Positions 19,004 to 27,349 of a stretch of 64,000 bases of DNA are shown here, one piece after another (position 1 is the stretch's first letter; every line of letters starts with the position of its first letter). Made by a program: the position numbers and the translations under genes. The notes beneath the pieces are model-generated. The model was not told the origin of the DNA and made no database searches. It saw only the letters and a list, made by a program, of their open reading frames with translations. Origin of the DNA: Ruania albidiflava DSM 18029 (lineage in GTDB: Bacteria > Actinomycetota > Actinomycetes > Actinomycetales > Beutenbergiaceae); the NCBI RefSeq assembly GCF_000421225.1, contig NZ_ATWL01000010.1, positions 1 to 64,000 on the forward strand, read 5' to 3'.

Positions 19004-19080
19004 GTCGTCCCTTCCTCGGGTCTGAAACAGGACTTCTCGGGGTCAGGCAGATAGTGCCCGACTCCATCACTTCTTCACAC

Positions 19081-19109
19081 AACATAACTGCCTGGTGCAG
19101 AAATCGAAA
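19081..19109 (-). promoter_or_regulatory. candidate promoter of gltA
   Basis: On the minus strand TTTCGA (19109..19104) and TATGTT (19086..19081) are 17 bp apart, which fits a housekeeping sigma promoter with a weak -35. The start point would be near 19074, giving a leader of about 70 nt. The region is clearly more AT-rich than its surroundings. Confidence 0.35.
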
Positions 19110-19137
19110 AATCCCTATCCACCCTTCGGTCGTCAGG

Positions 19138-20295
19138 TCAGGAGGGACCTGGAGCGCACTCCTGACCTGACGGCCCGGTGGTGAGGCGGTGGGCGGCGGC
19201 GGCTACACGTTCGTCGGTGGCAGTGAGGGCGAGGCGGACGTGGCCGCCCGCCGAGGGCCCGTAGAACGCACCCGGCGCCACGAGGATGCCCTGATCGGCG
19301 AAGGCGGCGACCATCTCCCAGCAGCTGCTCCTCCCCCGCGCCTGCCGGACCCACAGGTACAGCCCCGCTTCGGAGTGGTCGACGGCGTAGCCCGCCTGGA
19401 CCAGTGCGCTCACCAGCATCTCGCGCCGGGTGTGGTAGACCTCACGCTGGGCGCGGGTGTGCGCCTCGTCGCCGAGCGCGGCGATCATGGCCGCCTGCAC
19501 CGGGGCGGGCACGATCATCCCCAGGTGCCGGCGGAGCAGCAGCAACCGGGCGACCAGGTCCGGGTCGCCGGCGGCGAACGCGGCGCGGTAGCCGGCCAGG
19601 TTGGACTGCTTGGACAGCGAGTACAGGCTGAGCAGACCGGTATGGTCCCCGCCACTGACCTCCTCGGAGAGCAGGCACGGGACGCCGTCGGAGGTCCACG
19701 GCTGGGTCCAGGCCAGCTCGGCGTAGCACTCGTCGGAGGCGACCACAGCGCCCAGGCGGCGTGCAGCGGCGACCACCTGACGCAGGTGCGCTGCACCGAG
19801 CACGGCACCGGTGGGGTTGGCCGGAGAGCTCACCCAGACCAGGGCGACGGTCTCGTCGCCAGCCCAGGTTGCGACGTCATCGGCACGGCGCACCTGTGCG
19901 CCGGCCAGGCGGGCACCGACGGCGTATGTGGGGTAGGCGATCTCCGGTGCGACGACCACATCACCTGGGCCCAGGCCCAGCAGCGAGGGCAGCAGACCGA
20001 CCAGCTCCTTGCTGCCCACGGTCGGCAGCGCTGCGCGTGGGTCCAGGTCGGCGACCCCGCGGCGGCGGGCGAACCAGTCCTTGATCGCCGACCGCAGCGC
20101 TGGCGTGCCGTGCGCGGTCGGGTAGCCGTGCGCGTCCGCGGCTGCCCGCAGCGCGTCCTGCACCACTGCGGGGGTGGGGTCCACCGGGGTGCCGACGGAC
20201 AGGTCCACCAGACCGTCGGGATGGGCGCGCGCCCGCTCGGCGTAGGGGGCCAGCCGGTCCCAGGGGTAGGGCTCGTCGAGCGGCGCGAATCCCAC
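19138..20295 (-). CDS. dapC: succinyldiaminopimelate transaminase
   Basis: This PLP-dependent aminotransferase (fold type I) converts N-succinyl-2-amino-6-ketopimelate to N-succinyl-LL-diaminopimelate with glutamate as amino donor. The 385-residue product has the cofactor motifs VWVSSPANPTGAV, ASDECYAELAW and SLYSLSKQSNLAGYR, in which the Lys forms the Schiff base. The start is a GTG at 20295, one nt after the fdxA stop; the fdxA-dapC order is a common actinobacterial pair. It acts directly after DapD, encoded 4 kb away. Confidence 0.93.
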   Translation of the reverse strand: MGFAPLDEPYPWDRLAPYAERARAHPDGLVDLSVGTPVDPTPAVVQDALRAAADAHGYPTAHGTPALRSAIKDWFARRRGVADLDPRAALPTVGSKELVGLLPSLLGLGPGDVVVAPEIAYPTYAVGARLAGAQVRRADDVATWAGDETVALVWVSSPANPTGAVLGAAHLRQVVAAARRLGAVVASDECYAELAWTQPWTSDGVPCLLSEEVSGGDHTGLLSLYSLSKQSNLAGYRAAFAAGDPDLVARLLLLRRHLGMIVPAPVQAAMIAALGDEAHTRAQREVYHTRREMLVSALVQAGYAVDHSEAGLYLWVRQARGRSSCWEMVAAFADQGILVAPGAFYGPSAGGHVRLALTATDERVAAAAHRLTTGPSGQECAPGPS

Positions 20296-20296
20296 G

Positions 20297-20614
20297 CTAT
20301 TCCTGCGGCGGCAACGCGGCGACGATCGGGTGGTCCTTGGGGATCAGGCCGAGCTTGGCGGCACCGCCCGGAGAACCGATGTCGTCGAAGAAGTTGACGT
20401 TCGCCTCGTAGTACTCCGCCCACTGCTCGGGCGTGTCGTCCTCGTAGTAGATGGCTTCCACCGGGCACACCGGCTCGCAAGCCCCGCAGTCCACACACTC
20501 GTCCGGGTGGATGTACAGCATCCGGTGCCCCTCGTAGATGCAGTCCACCGGGCACTCGTCGATACAGCTCTTGTCCTTCACATCCACGCAGGGCTGCGCG
20601 ATCACGTACGTCAC
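20297..20614 (-). CDS. fdxA: 7Fe ferredoxin (FdxA type)
   Basis: This small soluble electron carrier holds one [3Fe-4S] and one [4Fe-4S] cluster. The 105-residue product has CVDVKDKSCIDECPVDC and CVDCGACEPVCPVEA, the Cys spacing of the 7Fe family, followed by the C-terminal extension with Trp and Tyr typical of FdxA. The gene is upstream of dapC on the same strand with a 1-nt gap, so the two are likely co-transcribed. Partner enzymes are not identifiable from the window. Confidence 0.95.
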   Translation of the reverse strand: MTYVIAQPCVDVKDKSCIDECPVDCIYEGHRMLYIHPDECVDCGACEPVCPVEAIYYEDDTPEQWAEYYEANVNFFDDIGSPGGAAKLGLIPKDHPIVAALPPQE

Positions 20615-20774
20615 TGCTGTCCCTTCATCGCTGGCGGAGTGGGCTGCGCGCCCAGGTCCTCCCTCCAGTATCGCGCATCGTCCACGGGTGGGGACAGCCG
20701 GGCAGGGGTGGCTCGGCCCGGCAGCCCGATCAGCGAGACTGGAGGCTCGTCCACGACAGGAGGTGCTTGGGGCG

Positions 20775-20993
20775 ATGACGGTGCAGTTCTGGCGGCAGTG
20801 GCGGGTCGGCGAACGGGTGGTGGTGCGCTACCGGGTGGAGGGCGGCTACTCCGACGCGCTCGGTGAGCTCACCCGCGTGGACGCCGACGGGGTGGAGGTG
20901 AGCACCCGCCGCGGACCGGTCGCCGTACCTGCCGAGGACATCGTGCTCGGCAAGCACGTTCCCCCGCCGCCAGCACCGCGGCACCGCCGCTGA
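20775..20993 (+). CDS. small SH3-like domain protein (Rv0428c N-terminal domain type)
   Basis: The 72-residue protein consists only of a small beta-barrel like the N-terminal domain found on many actinobacterial GNAT acetyltransferases (Rv0428c-type): WRVGERVVVRYRVEGGYSDA, then VEVSTRRGPVAVPAEDIV and KHVPPPP. Here the acetyltransferase part is absent and a stop follows the proline-rich tail. An AGGAGG ribosome site precedes ATG 20775. The gene is divergent from fdxA and convergent with the VanW gene, with a hairpin repeat immediately downstream. A binding role is inferred only from the domain. Confidence 0.65.
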   Translation: MTVQFWRQWRVGERVVVRYRVEGGYSDALGELTRVDADGVEVSTRRGPVAVPAEDIVLGKHVPPPPAPRHRR

Positions 20994-21008
20994 CCCCTCC
21001 CCCGTCTC

Positions 21009-21069
21009 TCGCGAACGCTCCGGTTCGCGAGGTGAATCGGTTCAGCGGCCGCGAACCAGAGCGTTCGCG
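21009..21069. repeat. dispersed hairpin repeat, family B, copy 1
   Basis: Arms TCGCGAACGCTCCGGTTCGC and their complement (one mismatch) enclose a loop containing GTGAATCGGTTCAGCGGC. The 61-bp element matches 52089..52149 at 58 of 61 positions, including the whole loop, in the same orientation. This copy lies between two convergent genes. A recent common origin is clear; whether it is mobile, structural or terminator-like is open. Confidence 0.85.
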
Positions 21070-21079
21070 ACGTGGGGGG

Positions 21080-23023
21080 TCAGTCGTCGTCGTTGTCGCT
21101 AGGCGGCGAACCACACACCACCCGGTTCCACGGGCTGTAGGCGTGGGTGTAGGTGCGCTGCTCCACGACCTCACCGCCCTTCTTCACCGTCCGGGTCACC
21201 TGCACGGTGAAGCCGCTCTCCCCGCCGCCCTCAGGGATGCACTGCGGGGACGTGTTGTACACCGTGCGGGGGGAGGTGAAGTCATACCGGTCACCGGTGC
21301 TGATGGACACGTCGAACACGTCGGTGCCCCACATCTTGACCACCACGTTGGAGTCGGTCACATAAGCCTGGATGAGCACGCCGTGTCCGGTGTTGTTCTC
21401 GAAGACCATGTCGATCGACGGGTCCCAGAGGGTGGCTTCGCGGCCCTCCGGGTAGCGGGAGAAGTACCGGGAGTGCGGCTGGTGGGTGACGTCCGCCAGA
21501 CCCGCCTCGAACGCGGCGTTGAACGTGGTGGTGGACACCTGGGAGAGCCCACCACCCACGGCGTTGGACTCGAACCCGTTCTCCACCACACCAGAGGCGA
21601 CGTACCCGTTGGCGGTGCTGATCGGGCGCAGCGCGTCCAGCAGGGAGAACCGGTCGCCCGGCATCACCAGGGTGCCGTTGATGTGCGCGGTGCCGGCCTC
21701 GAGGTTGGTCGTGCGCTGCGGGTTGTACGGGTACGGGGTCTCGTAGCTGCCGATCACCTCGGTGATGCCCAGGTCCTCGGCGTCCTGGGTGGAGAAGTCC
21801 GGTTCGGTCTCCGCCAGCTCGACGGTCGCGGTGCGCTCGTCCGGATCCACGGCGGCCTCTCGCACCGCCTGGGCGAGCTCGTCCGGGTCCAGACCCGTCC
21901 CGGTGACTGCCGGGATGATGTGCGGTTCACCGTCTCGGAGCACGATCCGCGCGTCCTGAGGCGTCTCCCCGATCGAGGACACCTTCTCCCCGACCAGCTC
22001 GGCCAGCCGCTCCCCGTCCAGGGTGAGGTTGAGGTGGTCGCCCTCCACCGGCATCGTGGCTGCGGAGACCATCTCGGCCGGGCTGAGCTCGGCCTCGGTG
22101 TCGTTCACCTTCAGGGTGACCGGGCCGCTCATCATCGGCTCCACCTGGTCACTCATCGCCGCATCGATCTGCTCCTGGTCGATCTCCGGCGACACGGCCG
22201 TGCTCGGCAGGGGCAGCGGGCGCTCGCCGGTGATCCACTCCTCGGTGAGGAGCTCACCGGCAGCCGGCACGTCCAGCTCGGCACCGTCCTCCGGGTCGGT
22301 GACCTTCGGCTCACCGTCGACGAACTCGATGACGCCCTCGGTGGGGGCGACGGCCAGCTGTTCGCTGAGCTCCTCGAGCGTGCTGTGCAGCTGGTCCTCG
22401 TCCACAGTGCTGATCGGGTCGCGGTCCCCGAGCCCGAAGAGGTGCCCGAGCACCACGTTCGGGTCGAGGGTGAAGCCGGTGAAGGAGGCGACAGTGGCCT
22501 CCGCGTCCAGCTGCAGACCGGCCTCCGCCGGGTCGATCTCAGTGGTGGAGTCGTCGAACGTGACCTCGATCGGCTCGGTGGTCTGGTCGGCCAGCCCCTC
22601 GGTGAGCACCCGCTCGGCCTCGTCGACCGGCAGGCCGGACAGGTCCACCCCGGCGACGCTGGTCTCACCGGGGACCCGGTCGCCGAGGAACCAGGCGCCG
22701 GCCACGTAGCCGCCGGCGAGCACGACGAGCACCACTGCCGCCCAGATGACGGCCCTGGCGCCGCGGCGTCGCTTCTTCGGGGTCACGCTGTCCTCGTCGG
22801 TGGTCGGTTCGTTGGCTTCGTCGGTGCCGGCTGCCGGGATGACCTGGGTGCTGTCCTCGCTGGTCTCGGGCGTCTCGCCCTGGTCAGGCCCGGCCTCGGC
22901 GTTTGCCTCAGGGTGCGGCTCAGCATGCTCGGACCTCAGACCCCAGCTGCTCGTCGCCGTGACGTCCTCGTCCGGCTGACCGCCCTGCGACTCCTCAGAG
23001 CCTGGCGTCTGCTCACCTCGCAC
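21080..23023 (-). CDS. VanW family protein with peptidoglycan-binding-like repeats
   Basis: This 647-residue membrane-anchored wall protein has a long acidic cytoplasmic N-terminus (about 1-83), a basic KKRRRGAR stop and one transmembrane helix (about 90-112). Outside there are several modules of the YoaR/PG-binding type (repeated A-G-x-x-L/D-x(n)-E-E patterns up to about 420). The VanW domain follows (about 430-580, with NPQRTTNLEAGTAHINGTLV, GGGLSQVSTTTFNAAFEAG and HSRYFSRYPEG), then a C-terminal G5-like tail. The start is GTG 23023 with GGAGG at 7-nt spacing. VanW proteins accompany glycopeptide-resistance loci, but no van ligase genes are nearby, so a general envelope role is more likely. 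Confidence 0.85.
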   Translation of the reverse strand: MRGEQTPGSEESQGGQPDEDVTATSSWGLRSEHAEPHPEANAEAGPDQGETPETSEDSTQVIPAAGTDEANEPTTDEDSVTPKKRRRGARAVIWAAVVLVVLAGGYVAGAWFLGDRVPGETSVAGVDLSGLPVDEAERVLTEGLADQTTEPIEVTFDDSTTEIDPAEAGLQLDAEATVASFTGFTLDPNVVLGHLFGLGDRDPISTVDEDQLHSTLEELSEQLAVAPTEGVIEFVDGEPKVTDPEDGAELDVPAAGELLTEEWITGERPLPLPSTAVSPEIDQEQIDAAMSDQVEPMMSGPVTLKVNDTEAELSPAEMVSAATMPVEGDHLNLTLDGERLAELVGEKVSSIGETPQDARIVLRDGEPHIIPAVTGTGLDPDELAQAVREAAVDPDERTATVELAETEPDFSTQDAEDLGITEVIGSYETPYPYNPQRTTNLEAGTAHINGTLVMPGDRFSLLDALRPISTANGYVASGVVENGFESNAVGGGLSQVSTTTFNAAFEAGLADVTHQPHSRYFSRYPEGREATLWDPSIDMVFENNTGHGVLIQAYVTDSNVVVKMWGTDVFDVSISTGDRYDFTSPRTVYNTSPQCIPEGGGESGFTVQVTRTVKKGGEVVEQRTYTHAYSPWNRVVCGSPPSDNDDD

Positions 23024-23163
23024 CCGTTTTCCTCCACAAGTCGGCCACTGCTCCGACGTGGCCCCTGCCGGATTCTACCTGGCGTCCCGGGCTTCGGCGT
23101 GCACGCACGCGCCCACGTCGTCACTTTCAGTGACGCACGAGGACCGCAGATGGTTGTGTCCCG

Positions 23164-23658
23164 TCAGGACAACGCCCGCAGCCGGCCCAGATGGTGCACG
23201 ATCGCCCCCGTCTGCTCCGGCTCCACCCCGGTGGTCAGCACCCGGCCGACCACCACGTCATGGCTCGCTGCGGCGCGCACCCACTCGGTCTCGCACTCCA
23301 CCCAGGCCGCCGCAGCATCGAGCACGGCCGCACCGGAGACCTCGCCCCGCTGGTGCGGGATGCGGGCGAGCTGGTCCAGCGTCGGCCGGCCCGGTGTGGC
23401 CAGCCAGTCCGCTTCCGGCAGGCCCCGCTCGCCGAGGACGCTCACCGCCCACCGGCTGCCCTCGGCGACCGCCTCGGCGATCCGGGAGTCGGAGTGCACG
23501 CAGAACAGCACGGTCGGCGGGTCGAGGGAGACCGACACCACCGAGGTCGCGGTCATCGCCAGGTCGTGCCGACCGTCTCGGACGGCCACCACGCTCACCC
23601 CGGAGGCGAGCCGGGCCATCGCCGTCCGGAAGGCGTCCTGCTGGTCAAGGCTCGTCAC
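23164..23658 (-). CDS. flavin reductase family protein (FMN-binding split barrel)
   Basis: This 164-residue flavin reductase-like protein reduces FMN or FAD with NAD(P)H or binds flavin for a partner oxygenase. Visible motifs are FRTAMARLASGVSVVAVRDG, AMTATSVVSVSLDPPTVLFC and the C-terminal GRVLTTGVEP region of the family. The start is a GTG at 23658 that overlaps the 3' end of the mshB-like gene by 14 nt, so the two are probably translated from one message. No companion monooxygenase adjoins it. Confidence 0.85.
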   Translation of the reverse strand: MTSLDQQDAFRTAMARLASGVSVVAVRDGRHDLAMTATSVVSVSLDPPTVLFCVHSDSRIAEAVAEGSRWAVSVLGERGLPEADWLATPGRPTLDQLARIPHQRGEVSGAAVLDAAAAWVECETEWVRAAASHDVVVGRVLTTGVEPEQTGAIVHHLGRLRALS

Positions 23659-25141
23659 GGAACCACCCTCGCGGTGCGGCCATCCCCACGACTCCGGCCA
23701 GCAGCGATCCGACCAGCCACACGTACCCGATCGGTTGCGCGGCCACCAGCACGTCGCCGCCGGGGCGCCACCAGGTGGCCAGGAAGATCGTCACCAGCAC
23801 AGCGGCCGCATACCCCATCGCCCCTCTGCGGTCGGCAAAGCTGCGGGCGAGCACTCCCCCGGCGGCCACCGCCACCAGCGCCATGATCACACCCCAGGGC
23901 GCACTCCAGCGGTGGAAGGCGGTGCCGGCTGCGGCGAAGACTGCCCCCAGCACCACGGTGAACAGGCCCATCGCCATCAGGTACCAGCGGGGCGCCTCCT
24001 CGACGACGGTGCGCTCCGGTGGTAGGTGGTCCCGCCCGTCCGTACCGGCCGGGCCGCCGACGGCGGGTGCCGGGCCGGTCAGCTCCGTCACCGTGGCGCG
24101 CAGCGCCTCCGGGCTGCACCAGGCGGCGTCGGCCTGCAGCCAGGTGCGGCCGTAGATGGGTTGGAGGATGTCGTTGCTCAGCGCGAACCAGCCGATCGTC
24201 GCGTCCGGTCGCTGCCCGTCCGGTGGTACGTCCGGGCGCGGGCGGTCCTCGCTGTGGTCCGCCACTGGCTGCGCACCGCGGGCACCGGCAGGGGCGATCG
24301 CCGTGGCTTCCTGCACCTGGCTGCGGTGTGCGTGCATCGCAGCCAGCAGCCGCTCCGCCACGCTGGTGGTGTCCACCACGGCATCCACCTGCGCGTCCGG
24401 CACCACGATCGTGGGCTGCTCACCGTCGGCGTCGAGCACGTGCAGGGCGCGGCCGAGAGCGTTCAGCCGGGGCCGGGCCGGAGCCTGCTGCAACCAGGTG
24501 GCGGCGGCCCGCACCTGGGACAGGGGACGCACGATCCAGGCGAGGGCCGGGACCGACCATGCTTCGCCGTCGACGGCTGCCTGAGGATCGGCGGCAAGCC
24601 GAACCGCGCGCGCGGTGACGGTCGAGGCGTGCACGTGGTCGGGGTGGCCGTAGCCACCGTCCGGCTCGTCGGTGACCACCAGGTCGGGGCGCAGGGAGCG
24701 CACGTGCGCGGCAAGCACCTGGGCCGCGCGTTCGGGATCTGCCTTGCTGAATGCGCTGGGCTCGGCGTCCGGGTCGGGCAGGGCACGCACACGGGAGGCG
24801 CCGTCCCAGCGCATCCCGGAGTCGGTGTACCGCCCCGGGCCGGAGTGACCAGGCAGCTGGTCGAAGAACGTCTGCTCGGTGATGCCGAGGGCTCGGGTCG
24901 CCCCGGTGAGCTCTGCGACGCGCAGGTCGGCGAGCTCCTCGGCACGCCCCTCCAGGTGGGCGATGTCGGTGGGGATCACCTCGCCGCGCTCACCGCGGTT
25001 GCTGGTGACCAGGTGCACCTGAGCGGTCTGTGCCAGGAGGGCGAGCAGACCGCCGGCGGAGAGCGTCTCGTCGTCGGGGTGGGCGAACACGGCGAGCACG
25101 CGGCGCGGCTGGTCTGGCGGCTCGGTCGGCGTGGTGCTCAC
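23645..25141 (-). CDS. mshB: MshB-like mycothiol-pathway deacetylase fused to a C-terminal membrane domain
   Basis: The N-terminal about 370 residues form a PIG-L/MshB zinc deacetylase, which in mycothiol synthesis removes acetyl from GlcNAc-inositol. Metal motifs are FAHPDDETL near the start and GYGHPDHVHA near residue 165, and FALSNDILQP matches the MshB C-terminal core. A Pro/Asp-rich insert precedes that core. From about residue 395, four hydrophobic helices follow (for example YLMAMGLFTVVLGAVF and IGYVWLVGSLLAGVVGM), resembling the small membrane protein often encoded beside mshB. Canonical MshB is about 300 residues, so this is a fusion. GTG 25141 is preferred because of the upstream AGAGGA site; ATG 25159 is possible. 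Confidence 0.82.
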   Translation of the reverse strand: MSTTPTEPPDQPRRVLAVFAHPDDETLSAGGLLALLAQTAQVHLVTSNRGERGEVIPTDIAHLEGRAEELADLRVAELTGATRALGITEQTFFDQLPGHSGPGRYTDSGMRWDGASRVRALPDPDAEPSAFSKADPERAAQVLAAHVRSLRPDLVVTDEPDGGYGHPDHVHASTVTARAVRLAADPQAAVDGEAWSVPALAWIVRPLSQVRAAATWLQQAPARPRLNALGRALHVLDADGEQPTIVVPDAQVDAVVDTTSVAERLLAAMHAHRSQVQEATAIAPAGARGAQPVADHSEDRPRPDVPPDGQRPDATIGWFALSNDILQPIYGRTWLQADAAWCSPEALRATVTELTGPAPAVGGPAGTDGRDHLPPERTVVEEAPRWYLMAMGLFTVVLGAVFAAAGTAFHRWSAPWGVIMALVAVAAGGVLARSFADRRGAMGYAAAVLVTIFLATWWRPGGDVLVAAQPIGYVWLVGSLLAGVVGMAAPRGWFRDEP

Positions 25142-25199
25142 CCCTCCATCCTCTCCCATCTGCGGGCAGGGCAGCGCATGTGATGGCGCTGCGGGCGGG

Positions 25200-27122
25200 T
25201 CAGGTGTTCCGTCGGGCGGCCTTGTGCCGGTCGTGGGCGTTCAGGATCACCTTGCGGATGCGCACCGCCTCCGGGGTGACCTCCACGCACTCGTCCTCGC
25301 GGGCGAACTCCAGCGACTCCTCCAGGGTGAGGGTGCGCGAGGGGGTGAGGTTCTCGAACGACTCGGACGTGGCGGAGCGGATGTTGTTGAGCTTCTTCTC
25401 CTTGGTGATGTTCACGTCCATGTCGTCGCCCCGGGCGTTCTCGCCGACGATCATGCCCTCGTACACCTCCTCGGTGGGCTGGATGAAGAAGGTGCCGCGG
25501 TCCTGCAGGTTCAGCATCGCGAACGGGGTGGCCGCCCCGGGTCGGTCGGCCACCAGGGAACCGGTGGTGCGCAGCTCGATCGGCCCGGCCCACGGCTCGT
25601 ACCCTTCGGCGATCGAGGCGGCGATGCCGGTACCGCGGGTCTCGGTGAGGAACCTGGTGCGGAAGCCGATCAGGCCGCGGGCGGGAACTACGAACTCCAT
25701 CCGCACCCAGCCGGTGCCGTGGTTGGTCATCGTGGCCATCCGCCCCTTGCGGGCAGCGAGCAGCTGGGTCACAGCACCGAGGTATTCCTCGGGCACATCG
25801 ATCGTCACCCGCTCGATCGGCTCGTGGGTGCGCCCATCGATCTCCCGGGTGACCACCTGCGGCTTGCCGACGGTCAGCTCGAAACCCTCTCGGCGCATCT
25901 GCTCCACCAGGATGGCCAACGCCAGCTCACCGCGGCCCTGCACCTCCCAGGCGTCCGGGCGGTCGGTGGGCAGCACCCGCAGGGAGACGTTACCGATCAG
26001 CTCGCGGTCCAGACGGTCCTTGACCTGCCGGGCGGTGACCTTGGCGCCCTTGACCTTCCCAGCCAGCGGGGCAGTGTTGATCCCGATGGTCATCGAGATC
26101 GCGGGGTCGTCCACGGTGATCAGCGGCAGCGGGCGGACGTCCTCGGGGTCGGTGAGGGTCTCACCGATGGTGATGTCCTCGATACCAGCCACGGCCACGA
26201 TGTCCCCGGCGCTGGCCTCGGTGGCCGGAATGCGGTCTAACGCCTGGGTGCGCAGCAGCTCGCTGATCCGCACTGTGCGCACGGTGCCGTCGTGACGCAC
26301 CCAGGCGACGCTCTGACCCTTGCGGATGGTGCCGTTGTGGATGCGCAGCAGCGCCAGGCGGCCCAGGAACGGGGAGGCGTCCAGGTTGGTGACCTGCGCC
26401 TGCAGCGGCGCCTCGGCGTCGTAGGAAGGGGCGGGGATGGTACCCAGGATGGTCTCGAACAGCGGCTCGAGGTCCTGCCCGTCCGGCAGGTCACCGTCGG
26501 CCGGCTGGGTGAGCGAGGCGCGGCCAGCCTTGGCGGAGGCGTACACCACCGGAACGTCCAGCACGGCGTCCAGGTCCAGGTCGCTGGCCTCCTCGGCCAG
26601 GTCCGCGGCCAGGGAGAGCAGCAGGTCCTGGGCCTCGGAGACCACCTCGGAGATGCGGGCGTCCGGGCGGTCCACCTTGTTCACCACCAGGATCACCGGC
26701 TTGGCGGCCGCCAGGGCCTTGCGGAGCACGAACCGGGTCTGCGGCAGCGGCCCCTCGGAAGCGTCCACCAGCAGCACCACACCGTCCACCATGGACAGCC
26801 CGCGCTCCACCTCGCCGCCGAAGTCGGCGTGCCCGGGGGTGTCGATCACGTTGATGGTCACGCCCTCGGGGTGGCCGGCGGCGACCGCGGCGGGGCCGGC
26901 GTAGGCCACCGCGGTGTTCTTCGCCAGGATGGTGATGCCCTTCTCCCGCTCCAGGTCGCCGGAGTCCATCGCCCGCTCGTCCACGTGCTCGTGGTCCCCG
27001 AACGCACCCGACTGCCACAGCATCGCGTCCACCAGGGTGGTCTTCCCGTGGTCGACGTGGGCGACGATGGCCACGTTGCGCAGGTCGGTGCGCAGCGCGG
27101 CGGGCAGGGTGGGCACGCTCAT
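25200..27122 (-). CDS. typA: translational GTPase TypA/BipA
   Basis: This ribosome-associated GTPase of the EF-G family helps ribosome assembly and growth under stress. The 640-residue product has the G motifs AHVDHGKTT (P-loop), [12 protein letters not shown] and NKVDRPDAR, a beta-barrel domain 2 and the BipA-specific C-terminal domains ([20 protein letters not shown]). The frame is open back to a TTG at 27221, but the conserved N-terminus begins at ATG 27122, which has an AGAGAG site. The -10-like TAGGAT (27233..27228) would put a transcript start near that TTG, so a 33-residue extension is an unlikely alternative. Confidence 0.95.
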   Translation of the reverse strand: MSVPTLPAALRTDLRNVAIVAHVDHGKTTLVDAMLWQSGAFGDHEHVDERAMDSGDLEREKGITILAKNTAVAYAGPAAVAAGHPEGVTINVIDTPGHADFGGEVERGLSMVDGVVLLVDASEGPLPQTRFVLRKALAAAKPVILVVNKVDRPDARISEVVSEAQDLLLSLAADLAEEASDLDLDAVLDVPVVYASAKAGRASLTQPADGDLPDGQDLEPLFETILGTIPAPSYDAEAPLQAQVTNLDASPFLGRLALLRIHNGTIRKGQSVAWVRHDGTVRTVRISELLRTQALDRIPATEASAGDIVAVAGIEDITIGETLTDPEDVRPLPLITVDDPAISMTIGINTAPLAGKVKGAKVTARQVKDRLDRELIGNVSLRVLPTDRPDAWEVQGRGELALAILVEQMRREGFELTVGKPQVVTREIDGRTHEPIERVTIDVPEEYLGAVTQLLAARKGRMATMTNHGTGWVRMEFVVPARGLIGFRTRFLTETRGTGIAASIAEGYEPWAGPIELRTTGSLVADRPGAATPFAMLNLQDRGTFFIQPTEEVYEGMIVGENARGDDMDVNITKEKKLNNIRSATSESFENLTPSRTLTLEESLEFAREDECVEVTPEAVRIRKVILNAHDRHKAARRNT

Positions 27123-27227
27123 ACGAGTTCTCTCTTCGTCCAGGGAGGGCGGCGCCACAGGTCGCACTCGACGCGCTGCGAGGCACAGGGCCGGCCAGGC
27201 AGCGGGAGACACGGGCGCCAAGGGGCA

Positions 27228-27233
27228 ATCCTA
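27228..27233 (-). promoter_or_regulatory. -10-like element of typA
   Basis: TAGGAT on the minus strand places a transcript start near 27221 and a leader of about 100 nt before typA. No good -35 hexamer is visible upstream. The remaining 27234..27349 spacer toward the ABC ATPase gene shows nothing recognisable. Confidence 0.35.
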
Positions 27234-27349
27234 CCGCCGCGCGCGCCGTCGCGGGGAGAGCGCGGTCACAGCACGGTCCGTGTGCTTGGTCACCGCAGCA
27301 ACGCCCCGGTCATCACGTCGGCACCCGGGTACTGCGGCAGCCGTGCTGG

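Noticed and set aside
21032-24025. Very long plus-strand frame (997 codons) over the VanW and flavin reductase genes
   Set aside because: It runs across two real minus-strand genes and their spacer, with no recognisable motif, so it is a shadow.
27224-27232. GGCAATCCT near typA as a further ECF promoter
   Set aside because: No CGTAC block follows after 16 nt on the plus strand, and the gene runs the other way.
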